This document shows, in pieces, positions 36,024 to 45,052 of a stretch of DNA of 64,000 nucleotides. The notes under the pieces are model-generated. The model searched no databases. It worked only from the letters and a program-made list of their open reading frames with translations, and had not been told where the DNA came from. Made by a program: the position numbers and the translations under genes. The stretch comes from Rhizobiales bacterium GAS188 (GTDB taxonomy: Bacteria; Pseudomonadota; Alphaproteobacteria; Rhizobiales; Beijerinckiaceae). Within the stretch, counting starts at the first letter, position 1. Each line of letters begins with the position of its first letter. The stretch covers positions 1,054,001-1,118,000 of the forward strand of contig FNSS01000001.1 in assembly GCA_900104855.1 (NCBI GenBank), given 5' to 3'.

Positions 36024-36518
36024 TTAGGAGCCCCGCGCGACGGTCTGCCCGGTTGGAGACTGACGGGCCGAGGTCCGGCGGGCGAAATCATAGATGATGC
36101 CCATGCCGAGGCCCCAGGCGCCCTGAAGGAAGATGTTGATCAGGACGTCCTTCGGCGCGAAGCCGAAGCCCAGCGAGAAGCCCTTCAGCGGAGCGACCAC
36201 GAACCAGAGGACGAGGTTGAGCGGCACGATGCCGAAGGCGAGGGTCGCGACCCAGAAGCCTGATCCGCGCGGGAAGCGCGGCTCGACGAAGGCGAAGAGG
36301 ATGCCCCACAACCCGCCGAAGAAGGCGCTCGAGAACAGAGCCGGAACTCCGAAAGGCGTGGTCGGCGCCATGTAGGGCGGCGGATCCGGCAGGGCGCCGA
36401 ACCAATAGAGCAGGAGCAGCGCGAGCTGGAAGACGGTGAGCACGACCGCAAACCCGGCGACGAAGCCGAAGATTGCGCGGCCGATGGTCGATCTCGATTG
36501 GGAGAGCACTGGCGACAT
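36024..36518 (-). CDS. Hypothetical four-helix membrane protein
   Basis: 164 residues from ATG MSPVLSQSRS. Four membrane segments (AIFGFVAGFAVVLTVFQLALLLLYW, ALFSSAFFGGLWGILFAFVE, FWVATLAFGIVPLNLVLWFVVAP, INIFLQGAWGLGMGIIYDF) precede a short basic tail. I recognise no family with confidence. It is convergent with proB. The 36519-36824 gap upstream holds a small palindromic repeat and nothing else I can name. Confidence 0.75.
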   Translation of the reverse strand: MSPVLSQSRSTIGRAIFGFVAGFAVVLTVFQLALLLLYWFGALPDPPPYMAPTTPFGVPALFSSAFFGGLWGILFAFVEPRFPRGSGFWVATLAFGIVPLNLVLWFVVAPLKGFSLGFGFAPKDVLINIFLQGAWGLGMGIIYDFARRTSARQSPTGQTVARGS

Positions 36519-36671
36519 CAGGCCCCTCGCTGACGCTCGGCGGGCGCACCGGACTGGCGCAAGCCCGAAACTCGAAAAAGGCAACCCCGGTATCGCAGCC
36601 CATCCGCAATGCTCAAGCAAGATTGATCTGAAGCAGCTTCGCCTGTCCGGATGAATCGAGCTTTGTGTCTA

Positions 36672-36712
36672 ATTCCTTGTTTCGGCGCGTCTTCTTCGCG
36701 CCAAACGGTATC
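36672..36712. repeat. Short rhizobial palindrome (ggcgcg-tcttctt-cgcgcc)
   Basis: The form ttgtttcggcgcg-tcttctt-cgcgccaaacgg resembles a dispersed element I know from many Hyphomicrobiales genomes. It is a single copy here. Confidence 0.6.
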
Positions 36713-36824
36713 GGCGCCGCCCGAAATGACCCCCGGCGCATGGCCGCGATGACGAAATCGTGATGTCCGCGAAGGTGCCAGCGCGGCTCCCTCTCCCCGC
36801 CACTTCGCGGGGCGCGTGGTCGGT

Positions 36825-37373
36825 TCAGGGTTGCAATTCTGGCGCTGCGCCGTCGGGAAGCCCGATCTCGAACGCATTCAGGGTCATCGAGATCAGCGTG
36901 TAATAGCCGAGTATGCCGATCAGCTCGACGACGCCCTGGCGACCGAGCTCCTTTTGCGCCGCGGCGAAGAGCGGCGCCGGCACCGCATGGGTCTCGTGCA
37001 GGGCCATGCTGAAATCGTAGACAAGCTGCGCCTTCGGGTCCTGCAGCTTGGGCGGCTTGCGCCTGGCGATGGCATCGATGACGGTCGGATCGATGCCGGC
37101 CTTCAGCCCTTCCCGCTTATGGGCATGCCATTCGTAATGGGAGGTCCAGAAACGCGCCGTGACCAGGATGGCCAATTCGGATAGCGCGGGCGGCAGCGTC
37201 GTGTCGTAGCGCACGAACTCACCCAGGCGCTGCGCACGCTCGCCGAGCTCCGGGCTGTCCAGCCAGGCGAGCAGCGGCGCCGGCGCCGTGCCCCGCTTGC
37301 CGGCGATCGCCGCCTCGACGACCCGAAGCTGGGCCTCGCTCATCTCCTCGCGGGTCGGGGGTCTGAAGCGCAT
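36825..37373 (-). CDS. Carboxymuconolactone decarboxylase-family protein
   Basis: 182 residues starting MRFRPPTREEMSEAQ, after GAGAAAG. It is the AhpD-like all-helical fold with PALSELAILVTARFWTSHYEWHAHKREGLKAG. The redox Cys pair of AhpD is absent; the E-W-H-x-H residues remain. That places it with the CMD-like proteins of uncertain function rather than with peroxidase partners. The upstream 120 bp are the 7-bp repeat array shared with galM. Confidence 0.85.
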   Translation of the reverse strand: MRFRPPTREEMSEAQLRVVEAAIAGKRGTAPAPLLAWLDSPELGERAQRLGEFVRYDTTLPPALSELAILVTARFWTSHYEWHAHKREGLKAGIDPTVIDAIARRKPPKLQDPKAQLVYDFSMALHETHAVPAPLFAAAQKELGRQGVVELIGILGYYTLISMTLNAFEIGLPDGAAPELQP

Positions 37374-37392
37374 TTTCTTTCTCTCATGTGGG

Positions 37393-37513
37393 GGTGAATA
37401 GTGAATGGTGAATAGTGAAGAGTGAGTAGTGAGTAGTGAGTAGTGAGCAGATAATGCCGTCACTCTTCACTTTTCACTCTTCACTCTTCACTTCTCACTC
37501 TTCACTACTCACC
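37393..37513. repeat. 7-bp tandem array in two opposing arms (locus 2)
   Basis: The left arm (agtgaat, agtgagt units) to 37448 and the right arm (tcactct, tcacttt units) from 37460 are separated by cagataatgccg. The right arm overlaps the last three codons of galM. Same design as 31135-31242 and 63645-63843. Confidence 0.85.
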
Positions 37514-38548
37514 ACCAACAAACCGATATTCCGTCCGCTGGCGATAGGTCTCGCCGGGGCGTAAGGCAGCGTTCGGGAAATGCGCCCGGTTCGGGCCGTC
37601 GGGAAAGAGCTGGGCTTCGAGCGCCAGCCCCGCCCCTGCCCCGTAACGGCGCCCCTCATGGCCGGGCGCCGCAATCCGCATTGCGTGGCCGTCATAGACC
37701 TGGAGGCCGGGTTCGGTGGTCCATTGCTCGAGGGTGAGGCCGTTGACCTTGCTTACGAGCGTCGCGGCAAGCGCGAGCCCGTGCGACCTCTCGACCTGCG
37801 AGCGGCGCAGCACGAAATTGATGTCGTAGCCGAAGGGCGTGGAGGCGCCTTGCGGCATATGGCGGATCGGCCTCGTCTGGCGGAAATCATAAGGCGTGCC
37901 GATGACCGAGAGGATCTCCCCGGTCGGGATCAGCTCGTTATCGGTCGGCGTGTGGAAATCGGCCGCGATCATGAGCTCGTGGTCGCGCACATCCTCGCTG
38001 CCGTCGAGATTGAAATAGCTGTGCTGGGCAAGATTGACGACCGTCGCCGCGTCCGTGGTCGCGGTGAGGTCGAGCGCCAAGGTCGCGGGCTCGACCAGCT
38101 CGTAGCGGCACCAGACCCGCAGATTGCCCGGATAGCCCTGATCCCCAGCGGACGAGGACAGGGCGAAGGTCACGGCGTTCGGACCATGCTCGACGATGCT
38201 CCAGAGGCGCCGATTGAAGCCCATGGCGCCGCCATGCAGCGAGTGCCGTCCCGCCTCGTTCAGGGGCAATTGATAGGCATGGCCATCGAGGCTGAAGCGA
38301 CCATGGGCGATGCGGTTGGCGTAGCGCCCCGCAATGGCGCCGGCGTGCTGGGAATGCCCGTCATAGATGTCGGGAGTCTCGAAGCCGAGGACGACGCGCT
38401 GGTCCCGGCCCGTCGGCAGCTTGACCGTGAGATCGCGCAAGACCGCACCGAGCTCCATGATGCGCGCCTTCGCGCCGGCCGCGGTCGTGAGCTCGACCTC
38501 GCGGACCGCGCGGCCATCGGGGAGCATGCCAAGGGTGAGCAGCGACAT
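37505..38548 (-). CDS. galM: Aldose 1-epimerase
   Basis: 347 residues, full length. It has NRIAHGRFSLDG, LNEAGRHSLHGGAMGFNRRLW (catalytic His region), NLAQHSYFNLDG (second His), and the C-terminal VYDGHAMRI and ALEAQLFPDGPNRAHFP with the catalytic Glu. It interconverts alpha and beta anomers of hexoses in the cytosol or periplasm; no signal peptide is seen. The end of the gene runs into the 7-bp array. No other sugar gene is adjacent. Confidence 0.93.
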   Translation of the reverse strand: MSLLTLGMLPDGRAVREVELTTAAGAKARIMELGAVLRDLTVKLPTGRDQRVVLGFETPDIYDGHSQHAGAIAGRYANRIAHGRFSLDGHAYQLPLNEAGRHSLHGGAMGFNRRLWSIVEHGPNAVTFALSSSAGDQGYPGNLRVWCRYELVEPATLALDLTATTDAATVVNLAQHSYFNLDGSEDVRDHELMIAADFHTPTDNELIPTGEILSVIGTPYDFRQTRPIRHMPQGASTPFGYDINFVLRRSQVERSHGLALAATLVSKVNGLTLEQWTTEPGLQVYDGHAMRIAAPGHEGRRYGAGAGLALEAQLFPDGPNRAHFPNAALRPGETYRQRTEYRFVGGE

Positions 38549-38618
38549 GTCTTTTGCTTGGCGCAGAACTCGGCGGCGATCAAGCTCGTGCCGCGAAACG
38601 CTCGGACTCGCATATCGG

Positions 38619-38993
38619 CTATTGGTGAACGGCCTCGAGCTTGTATCCGTCGAGATCGATCACGAAAGCCGCATAATAATTGGCGCCGTAATGCGGCCTC
38701 AGCCCGGGAGCCCCGGCGTCCTTGCCGCCGGCTTCGATCGCTGCGGCATGAAAGGCATCGACCGCGGCGCGATCAGGCGCGATGAAGGCCAGATGAAAGC
38801 CGGGGCCCGGCGCGATCACCTGATCGGGCCTGGCGAAGAGCGCGAACCGGTCCGGCCCGCCCGGCTCGCCGAAGCCTGCGCCGCGCTGCCCATTGGTCCA
38901 GACACGCACATAACCGAGCGGCGCCAGGATGCTCTCGTAGAACAAAGCCGCGCGCTCGAGATCGTGCACCCCGAAGGACATATGACCGAGCAT
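38619..38993 (-). CDS. VOC (glyoxalase-fold) protein
   Basis: 124 residues with two VOC half-domains: MLGHMSFGVHDLERAALFYESILAPLGY and GFHLAFIAPDRAAVDAFHAAAIEAGG, then YYAAFVIDLDGYKLEAVHQ. The likely metal ligands are His near 4, His in GFHLAF and Glu in KLEAV. Members of this subtype are usually of unknown substrate. It is 70 bp upstream of galM on the same strand. Confidence 0.87.
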   Translation of the reverse strand: MLGHMSFGVHDLERAALFYESILAPLGYVRVWTNGQRGAGFGEPGGPDRFALFARPDQVIAPGPGFHLAFIAPDRAAVDAFHAAAIEAGGKDAGAPGLRPHYGANYYAAFVIDLDGYKLEAVHQ

Positions 38994-39011
38994 GTCGCCT
39001 CCCTTGCGCGG

Positions 39012-39167
39012 ATCGCGCTCTTCCTTCTCCCGCCCTTTCGCGGGAGAAGGTGGTTGAGCGAAGCGAGACCGGATGAGGGGCGGTCGAGCGCTTCACCGGC
39101 GTCCCTCATCCGCCTCGACTTCGTCTCGGCACCTTCTCCCGCCCAAGAGCGGGAGAAGGGACGCGCA
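39012..39167. repeat. Dispersed palindromic repeat, family A (copy 3)
   Basis: Opposed cttctcccgcc/gcgggagaag hairpins flank gaagcgagaccggatgaggg and ccctcatccgcctcga. It is related to 6020-6285. It separates the VOC gene from the extensin-family gene, and no gene lies in it. Confidence 0.8.
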
Positions 39168-39213
39168 CGAGCGCTACGCCTTCATCTGCCAGGCAAAGGT
39201 CTCAGGTTGCGCC

Positions 39214-40536
39214 TCACTCATCTGGATCGGTGTCTCCCGAAAGCGACATGGGAGCGGCGCGCGTCACGGGCTGCGCTCCGACCGACCAGCCAGGTGGCGT
39301 CGACGGCGACCGGATGGGGGCAGGTGGCCGCGGCGCCATCGCCGCATAGGCAGAGCGCGATTGGGCGGAGCGCGACTGCGCGGCAGACGGATCCGGCGCG
39401 CCGAGCCGGCTCGCATCCTTGGCGACGGCCGTGTTGCCGCCCGAGGATTGCATGGCCGGCATGGCGGAGGGGGCGGCCCCCGCCCGGTCCAGCCGGTCGC
39501 CCTTGCTGCTGATGCGCGGCGGCGAATAACCCTGATCCTCCGGGTCGAGCCGCGCGGAGCGTGACGGCGGCAGCGGGGTAGCGGCCACGGTGCCCGGCTG
39601 CGAACGCTGAGGATCAGGACTGCGCGAAGCCATCATCGGCCGCGGCGACACGGCAGGCTCCATCGGCCGCTCCGCCGCCGAGGCGACGGCGTTGCGCGAG
39701 GGCGGCATGTCTTCGAGCGCATAGGGGTCGTCGGCTTCCGGCTCCTGCTGCATCTGGCCTGGCGCCACGGGCGGCTGCACAGGGGCATCGAGCGGGGCCG
39801 CGCTGCGCGGCGTGAACTTGATGACCGGCCGGCAGATATGATGTCCGCTGGCATGTCGCATCAGGTCGAGGTGGAAATGATCCTCGTGATGCCCGTCGCT
39901 GCCCGGCCCGAGCACGGTGTGGAAGATCTCGCAGGAGCCGACGAAGACGCTGCGCAGGAAGTCCTGATCCTGCGGCGCACCGCGCCAGCCCGACCTGACC
40001 ATCACCTCGCGCCCATCGGCGAGCGTGAATCCGGAGACGTCGATGGCGTCGGCGAAGGCATGCTCCGACTTCATGGAGGTGCCGGTGCCGTTATTCATGC
40101 GCCTGCACGAATAAGAGCCGAGCGTATGCATCTCGACCACCGGCTGGCCATAGACCGCGGCGGCGGCGGCCTGCACCTTCTCGCCCATCCAGCTTTCGAG
40201 GGCCGGCACCATGTCGCAGGTCAGCGTCGCCGCATAGGCCTTGTGCCCGCGCCCGGCGAGCGAGCTCGGCAAGGTCAGCCCGACCTTGCCGTCCGAGAGG
40301 GCAGCCACATGGAAAGGCGAAAGCGCGCCACAAGCCCCCGGACCGTCGATCGCCGGGGCTCGCGTGATATAGTCGCTTTCCCTGATGGCGCCGGAGCGCA
40401 GGCAGGCGCGCTCGGCCTCGTCACGCCAAGCCGGACGGGCTTCGCGCGGCGCCTTGCCGCAACTCGCGATTGCGACGGCAATGAATGCCGCGGCCCCGAG
40501 CGAGGCGCGACGCCGCAATGTCCGTCCGCCCGCCAT
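39214..40536 (-). CDS. Extensin-like family lipoprotein, putative peptidoglycan-active
   Basis: 440 residues from ATG MAGGRTLRRR. A hydrophobic stretch ends in IASC, a possible lipobox, so it may be lipid-anchored. Residues about 35-245 form the Extensin-like_C domain, a VanY/M15-like fold with SEHAFADAIDVSGF and HHEDHFHLDLMRH giving the His/Asp/His zinc set. The last 195 residues are a low-complexity Pro/Ser/Ala/Arg tail, probably spanning the periplasm. A role in trimming peptidoglycan stems is likely from the fold but untested here. Confidence 0.85.
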   Translation of the reverse strand: MAGGRTLRRRASLGAAAFIAVAIASCGKAPREARPAWRDEAERACLRSGAIRESDYITRAPAIDGPGACGALSPFHVAALSDGKVGLTLPSSLAGRGHKAYAATLTCDMVPALESWMGEKVQAAAAAVYGQPVVEMHTLGSYSCRRMNNGTGTSMKSEHAFADAIDVSGFTLADGREVMVRSGWRGAPQDQDFLRSVFVGSCEIFHTVLGPGSDGHHEDHFHLDLMRHASGHHICRPVIKFTPRSAAPLDAPVQPPVAPGQMQQEPEADDPYALEDMPPSRNAVASAAERPMEPAVSPRPMMASRSPDPQRSQPGTVAATPLPPSRSARLDPEDQGYSPPRISSKGDRLDRAGAAPSAMPAMQSSGGNTAVAKDASRLGAPDPSAAQSRSAQSRSAYAAMAPRPPAPIRSPSTPPGWSVGAQPVTRAAPMSLSGDTDPDE

Positions 40537-40680
40537 CCACGCCACTCCGGGGGAACACGAATTGGGAAACACGAATTCGAGATAATTGCGACCGAAACGG
40601 TTGACGCTTTGCCAAGGGTAACGGTTAATGCCCCACTAATTTGCGAATCGACTGCTAAGCACGCTGGCGAAGACGGACTC

Positions 40681-40740
40681 GCTTGCCCGAGACTTGCTTG
40701 CCTGAGACGTGCTTGCCTAGGACGTGCTTGCCGGAGGCGG
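40681..40740 (+). repeat. Four 15-bp tandem units before the amidase start
   Basis: gcttgcccgagactt, gcttgcctgagacgt, gcttgcctaggacgt and gcttgccggaggcgg follow one another without gaps. The last unit has mutated into the GGAGG ribosome binding site used by the gene at 40745. Confidence 0.85.
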
Positions 40741-40744
40741 ACAT

Positions 40745-42013
40745 ATGATATCGGCTGTCGCGTTGCGTGCGCGTCTCGACACTGGTGAGCTCACCCCCGA
40801 AGCCGCTATCCGCCAGAGCCTCGAAGCCGTCGAACGAGCCGATGGCGAACTCGGCGCCTTCGTGGCGACGAATGCGCAAGGCGCATTGGCGAGCGCGACC
40901 GGGCAGAATGGTCCTTCGGGCCCCTTGAGCGGCATCGCCATCGGCGTGAAGGACATCATCGACACGGCCGACATGCCGACCGCGATGGGATCGGCGATCT
41001 ATGAGGGCTGGCGCCCGAAGGCCGATGCGGCGCTCGTCATGCTGGCGCGCCGGGCCGGGGCGAGCATCCTGGGAAAGACCGCGACCACGGCCTTCGCGCA
41101 TGCCGACCCGCCGGGGACGCGCAACCCGCACGATCCTGCCCACACGCCGGGCGGCTCCTCCTCGGGCTCGGCAGCCGCGGTCGGCGCCGGCATGGTGCCG
41201 CTCGCTTTCGGCACCCAGACCGGCGGATCGGTCATCCGGCCCGCCTCCTTCTGCGGGGTCGCGGCCATCAAGCCGTCCTTCCGGCTGCTGCCGACCGCCG
41301 GCATCAAATGCTATTCGATCTCGCTCGACACGGCGGGGCTGTTCGCCGCGACCGTCGCCGATGCGGGTTTCGCGCTCGCCGCCCTGACGGGCCGCGACCT
41401 CGGCGCCCCAGCATCGCCACAAGGGCTGCGCATCGGCGTGACCCGCCAGGGCTTTGCCGGGGAGGCAGAGCCCGCCGGGCAAGCAGCGCTCGATACCGCC
41501 ATCAAGGCGCTCGAACGCGACGGCGCGACGCTCGTCGATCGCCCGGACCCTGAGCCGTTCGCGATGGCCTGGAAGCTGCACCCGGTCATCTCCGACGGCG
41601 AAGCCTTGCGGTCGCTCGCCTGGGAATGGCAGACGCAACGCGCCCTCATCCCGCCCAAGCTCACCGAGGCGCTGTCGACCGCCGAGGCGATCGGCCCCGT
41701 TGAGTTCGACGAGGCGCGCCGGGCCGGCAAGCGGGCGCGCGTGGCTGCACATGATTTCTTCGAGGGAATCGACGCCGTCATCACCTTCTCGGCCCCGGGC
41801 GCAGCCCCCAAGGGCCTCGGCTCGACCGGCGACCCGAAATTCAACCGGCTGTGGACCTTGCTCGGCGTGCCTTGCGTCAATGTTCCAGGATGCCTCGACG
41901 CACAAGGCTTGCCCGTCGGGGTCCAGGTCGTGGCCCCGTTCGGCAGGGACGCCATGGCGCTCGCGGTCGCTTCAAAGCTCGAACATGCCCTGTCTCGCCG
42001 CGTCGGCGCCTGA
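40745..42013 (+). CDS. Amidase (amidase signature family)
   Basis: 422 residues. GGAGG lies seven bases before the ATG. The amidase signature triad is visible: Lys in GIAIGVKDIIDT, cis-Ser in GGSSSGSAAAVG and the nucleophile Ser in TQTGGSVIRPASF. It hydrolyses an amide or, less likely, forms one: there are no gatB or gatC genes nearby, so it is not the tRNA amidotransferase subunit. The start region carries the 15-bp tandem array. The substrate is unknown. Confidence 0.92.
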   Translation: MISAVALRARLDTGELTPEAAIRQSLEAVERADGELGAFVATNAQGALASATGQNGPSGPLSGIAIGVKDIIDTADMPTAMGSAIYEGWRPKADAALVMLARRAGASILGKTATTAFAHADPPGTRNPHDPAHTPGGSSSGSAAAVGAGMVPLAFGTQTGGSVIRPASFCGVAAIKPSFRLLPTAGIKCYSISLDTAGLFAATVADAGFALAALTGRDLGAPASPQGLRIGVTRQGFAGEAEPAGQAALDTAIKALERDGATLVDRPDPEPFAMAWKLHPVISDGEALRSLAWEWQTQRALIPPKLTEALSTAEAIGPVEFDEARRAGKRARVAAHDFFEGIDAVITFSAPGAAPKGLGSTGDPKFNRLWTLLGVPCVNVPGCLDAQGLPVGVQVVAPFGRDAMALAVASKLEHALSRRVGA

Positions 42014-42254
42014 GGGGGATGCCGGCTCGGCGATCGTCTCATTCGGCCGGCCTATGACAAGGTCGTCAGAATGCTGTCGCCCCACATACTTGTCCGTGAC
42101 GGGCGCGGCCCTATGTCATATTGATTGGTCGGCGCATAATCGGATCGAATCCGGCCGGTACGCGTTGCAGATGGAGTCGTGAACGACATCGTTGGGGAAC
42201 GATGACTGAAATTGGTGCTGGGTGGGCACAGACTGACAGAGCGTGGAGATCGAT

Positions 42255-42785
42255 GTGACGGACGCAAACCCAGCCCATAGCCAAGATGACGAGATGGCGG
42301 CCTCCGGCCGCGAAGAGGACGCGCCCGTATCGGACGCGCTCTCGACGGCAGCCCGAATGATGCGAACCAGAACCGCCGCGCTCCTTGCCGCGGAAGGATT
42401 ATTCGCCGGGCAGGACGTGCTGCTGCTGACCCTTGGCGGAGAAAGAAGCCTCGAAGTCGGCGAGATCGCCGAGCGCCTCGGGGTGCGGGCCCCGACCGTC
42501 TCCAAGACCTTGACGCGTTTGACCGAGGCCGGCCTCGTCAGCCGCTCCTCGGTGTCGGGCGACAAGCGCCGGGTCGCTGCGCGCGTCACCGCCAAAGGCC
42601 GCGCCAAGCTCGACCGCATTGCGGAGATCCGCACGCGGGTGGAAAGGGAGCTGCTCTCGGATTTCGACGCCAAGGACGAGCGGCGCCTGCGCAAGCTGTT
42701 GCGCAAGGCGATCAAGACCATCTCGCTGAGCGCGCGCGGCGAGGAGGTTTCCACGCATCATGACGGGGATGCGGGCGCGCATTGA
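42255..42785 (+). CDS. MarR-family regulator
   Basis: 176 residues from a GTG six bases after GGAG (an in-frame GTG 12 bases earlier is less likely). The winged helix covers about 60-130: LEVGEIAERLGVRAPTVSKTLTRLTEAGLVSRSSVSGDKRRVAARVT. The N-terminal 30 residues are acidic and disordered-looking. The 42014-42254 gap upstream shows no gene. The operator and target are unknown; the TPR gene downstream is a possible target. Confidence 0.86.
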   Translation: MTDANPAHSQDDEMAASGREEDAPVSDALSTAARMMRTRTAALLAAEGLFAGQDVLLLTLGGERSLEVGEIAERLGVRAPTVSKTLTRLTEAGLVSRSSVSGDKRRVAARVTAKGRAKLDRIAEIRTRVERELLSDFDAKDERRLRKLLRKAIKTISLSARGEEVSTHHDGDAGAH

Positions 42786-42839
42786 GCCGCGGGACCGCTT
42801 GCCTCTCGCCCGCTCTTGCGGAGGGTGAGGCTCGGGCGC

Positions 42840-42882
42840 CGACAGCAAGGGCGACCGGGTCGCGGTCCGGGCGCCGGAGCTA
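42840..42882. repeat. G/C repeat of the gggaccgcgaccg family (copy 3, short)
   Basis: Reads gacagcaagggcgaccgggt and cgcggtccgggc. It is a truncated relative of 22688-22733. Confidence 0.55.
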
Positions 42883-42946
42883 TTCCTTTAGCCTTGGCGG
42901 CGTGTGATACCGGCAGGAGCGGGTCGGGCGCCTCCAGGGGTTGAGC

Positions 42947-44314
42947 ATGTACAGGGATTGGCTCGGCAACACGGTCACGGCGGCGAGCGATGCGACGCTC
43001 GCCGGCATCGATGATTTCCTGCAAGGCTATCTCGGTTATGAGGTGAAGGCCGCCGCCATCTTCGCGGCCGCCGACGCCGATGCCGATTGCGCCATCGCCA
43101 ATGCCTATGCGGCGATCTGCAACATGTATATGGAGACGCCGGAGGCGCCGGCGCTCGCCAAATCCTATATCGAGCGGGCCGAGGCTGCAGCCCCCAAGGC
43201 CAGCCGCCGCGAGCAGATGGCGACCAAGGCCGTCCGCGCCTGGGTCGACGGCGACATCCCGGCGACGCTCAGCCTCTCGAATGAGATGGCGCAGGAATTT
43301 CCCCGCGAGCTCGCCATCGCCAAGACCTGCCAGTACCACCTGTTCAATCTCGGCGATTCACCCGGCATGCTGCGGGTCGCGACCAGCATCCGCGATGCCA
43401 ATATCGACCTGCCCTACATGCATGGCATGCTCGCCTTCGCCTATGAGCAGTGCCATTTCCTCGACGAGGCGGAAAGATCGGCGCGGCACGCCATCGCGCT
43501 CAAGCGCAAGGAGCCCTGGGCGCATCACGCGCTGGCCCATGTGCTCCTGACCCAGGGGAGGATCCGCGAAGGCGTCGATTTCCTCGAGGATGTGAAGGAT
43601 AGCTGGACCGACCTCAACTCCTTCATGCTCACGCATAATTGGTGGCATCTCGGCCTCTATTACATCTCGCTCGGCGCCTATGACAAAGTGCTGGCGCTCT
43701 ATGACGAGCATGTCTGGGGCGTCTGGAAGGAGTATTCGCAGGACCAGATCGGGGCCGTGTCGCTGCTCATGCGCCTCGAGCTGGTCGGCGTCGACGTCGG
43801 AGACCGCTGGACCGATGTCGGTCATTATCTGAAGGCCCGCAGCCGCGATGTGGTGCAGCCTTTCCTCAGCATGCAATATCTCTATGGGCTCGCCCGGGCG
43901 GGCGGGCCTGAGGCCGACGAGCTGATGCGCCATATCCGCGAGCATGCGGCTGAGGCCCCGGCCTTTGTGCGCGAGGCCTGGGCGCAGGTGGCGCTGCCGG
44001 CCTGCGAGGGCCTGTTGGCGCATGCGCGCGGCGATTGCGAGACCTGCGTGCGCAAGCTCGGTGCCGCCATGCCGCGCATGCTGGAGATCGGCGGCAGCCA
44101 CGCCCAACGGGACCTGTTCGATCAGGTGCTGCTCGATGCGACCATCCGCTCCGGCCGGCTAATCGCGGCGCAGCGCATGCTGGAATTGCGCCGCCAATGG
44201 GAGCCGAACGGCGTGCCGCTCAACACAGCGCTTGCCGGGATCTATGAAGGTCTCGGCCTGCCGCGAGAAGCAGCGCGCGCGGCCGAGCGCGCCAAGCTGG
44301 CGATGGCTGGCTGA
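42947..44314 (+). CDS. TPR protein of the TTC38 family
   Basis: 455 residues starting MYRDWLGNTVTAASDATLAGIDDFLQGYLGY. It is all alpha-helical with TPR-like pairs. The family centre HHALAHVLLTQGRIREGVDFLEDVKDSW and MLTHNWWHLGLYYISLGAYDKVLALYDEHVWG is well conserved. The family is shared by bacteria and animals, cytosolic, with no known biochemical activity. A scaffold role is presumed from the TPRs. Confidence 0.88.
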   Translation: MYRDWLGNTVTAASDATLAGIDDFLQGYLGYEVKAAAIFAAADADADCAIANAYAAICNMYMETPEAPALAKSYIERAEAAAPKASRREQMATKAVRAWVDGDIPATLSLSNEMAQEFPRELAIAKTCQYHLFNLGDSPGMLRVATSIRDANIDLPYMHGMLAFAYEQCHFLDEAERSARHAIALKRKEPWAHHALAHVLLTQGRIREGVDFLEDVKDSWTDLNSFMLTHNWWHLGLYYISLGAYDKVLALYDEHVWGVWKEYSQDQIGAVSLLMRLELVGVDVGDRWTDVGHYLKARSRDVVQPFLSMQYLYGLARAGGPEADELMRHIREHAAEAPAFVREAWAQVALPACEGLLAHARGDCETCVRKLGAAMPRMLEIGGSHAQRDLFDQVLLDATIRSGRLIAAQRMLELRRQWEPNGVPLNTALAGIYEGLGLPREAARAAERAKLAMAG

Positions 44315-44327
44315 GCGGCGGGGGGGA

Positions 44328-44415
44328 GCTCCTGGGACCGCGACCGTCTCGGTCGCCCTTCTTCCCGGCGTGAAGGCCTCGGCCTCCGCAAGGGCGGGAC
44401 GCCCGCGGTCCCAGG
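44328..44415. repeat. G/C repeat of the gggaccgcgaccg family (copy 4)
   Basis: gggaccgcgaccgtctcggt begins the element and gggcgggacgcccgcggtcc ends it. It lies between the convergent TTC38-like and Fe-S scaffold genes, where its stems might also act as a terminator. Confidence 0.8.
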
Positions 44416-44418
44416 TCC

Positions 44419-44868
44419 TCAAGCCGGGACGGCAGTTGCCCGCTCGGCCTCGATCTTGCCGATGGCGTCGACGACCGCATCGAAAGTGAGCAGGGTCGAG
44501 GCGTGGCGGGCCTTGTAGTCGCGCACCGGCTCGAGGATTTCGAGGTCCTTCCAGCGGCCGGAGGGCGGCGGGCCATTCGCCTTGAGCATGGCCCTCATCT
44601 CCTCGCGCACAGCTCGCAACTCGGCAGCACTCGACCCGATCACGTGATGCGCCATGATCGAGGACGAGGCCTGGCCAAGCGCGCAAGCCTTTACGTCATG
44701 GGCAAAATCCGAGACCTTATCGCCGTCCATGGCGATATCGACGGTCACAGTCGAGCCGCAGAGCTTGGAATGTGCGGTGGCGCTGGCCTGCGGCTTCTCA
44801 AGGCGCCCGAGACGAGGGATATTGGCCGCAAAGGACAAGATCCGCTGGTTGTAGATATCATTCAGCAT
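44419..44868 (-). CDS. IscU/NifU-N-like iron-sulfur cluster scaffold protein
   Basis: 149 residues starting MLNDIYNQRILSFAANIPRLGRL. Two conserved Cys occur in HSKLCGSTVTV and VKACALGQASSS; the third Cys of true IscU is absent, as usual for this alphaproteobacterial variant. The end motif VRDYKARHASTLLTFDAVVDAI is typical. It may carry or pass clusters, perhaps in a SUF context. It is divergent from folE, an arrangement common in the order. No strong ribosome binding site was seen, so the start is by homology. Confidence 0.88.
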   Translation of the reverse strand: MLNDIYNQRILSFAANIPRLGRLEKPQASATAHSKLCGSTVTVDIAMDGDKVSDFAHDVKACALGQASSSIMAHHVIGSSAAELRAVREEMRAMLKANGPPPSGRWKDLEILEPVRDYKARHASTLLTFDAVVDAIGKIEAERATAVPA

Positions 44869-45052
44869 CGAAAAGCCGAGGTTTTGTGTCGCGAGCCTGG
44901 GAAAGCCGGGCTCCCTCCCTATATAGACGTGGCGCAAGACCGGTTAAACTCTCCTGGTCTCGCCTATGTGTGATGGCTGGTGAGATCATAGCCGGGCTGG
45001 CCCAACCGGGCTGGGCGGGATATGAGAAGCCGCTCAACTCGGAAGGCTCCGC

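Noticed and set aside
34808-36091. A long open frame antisense to proB
   Set aside because: proB is complete and certain; the antisense frame has no recognisable feature.
40745-42013. gatA (tRNA amidotransferase subunit)
   Set aside because: No gatB or gatC nearby and the sequence outside the signature does not look like GatA.
44938-45052. Riboswitch upstream of folE
   Set aside because: Only a short ggcccaaccgggc hairpin is visible; no known riboswitch core could be matched.
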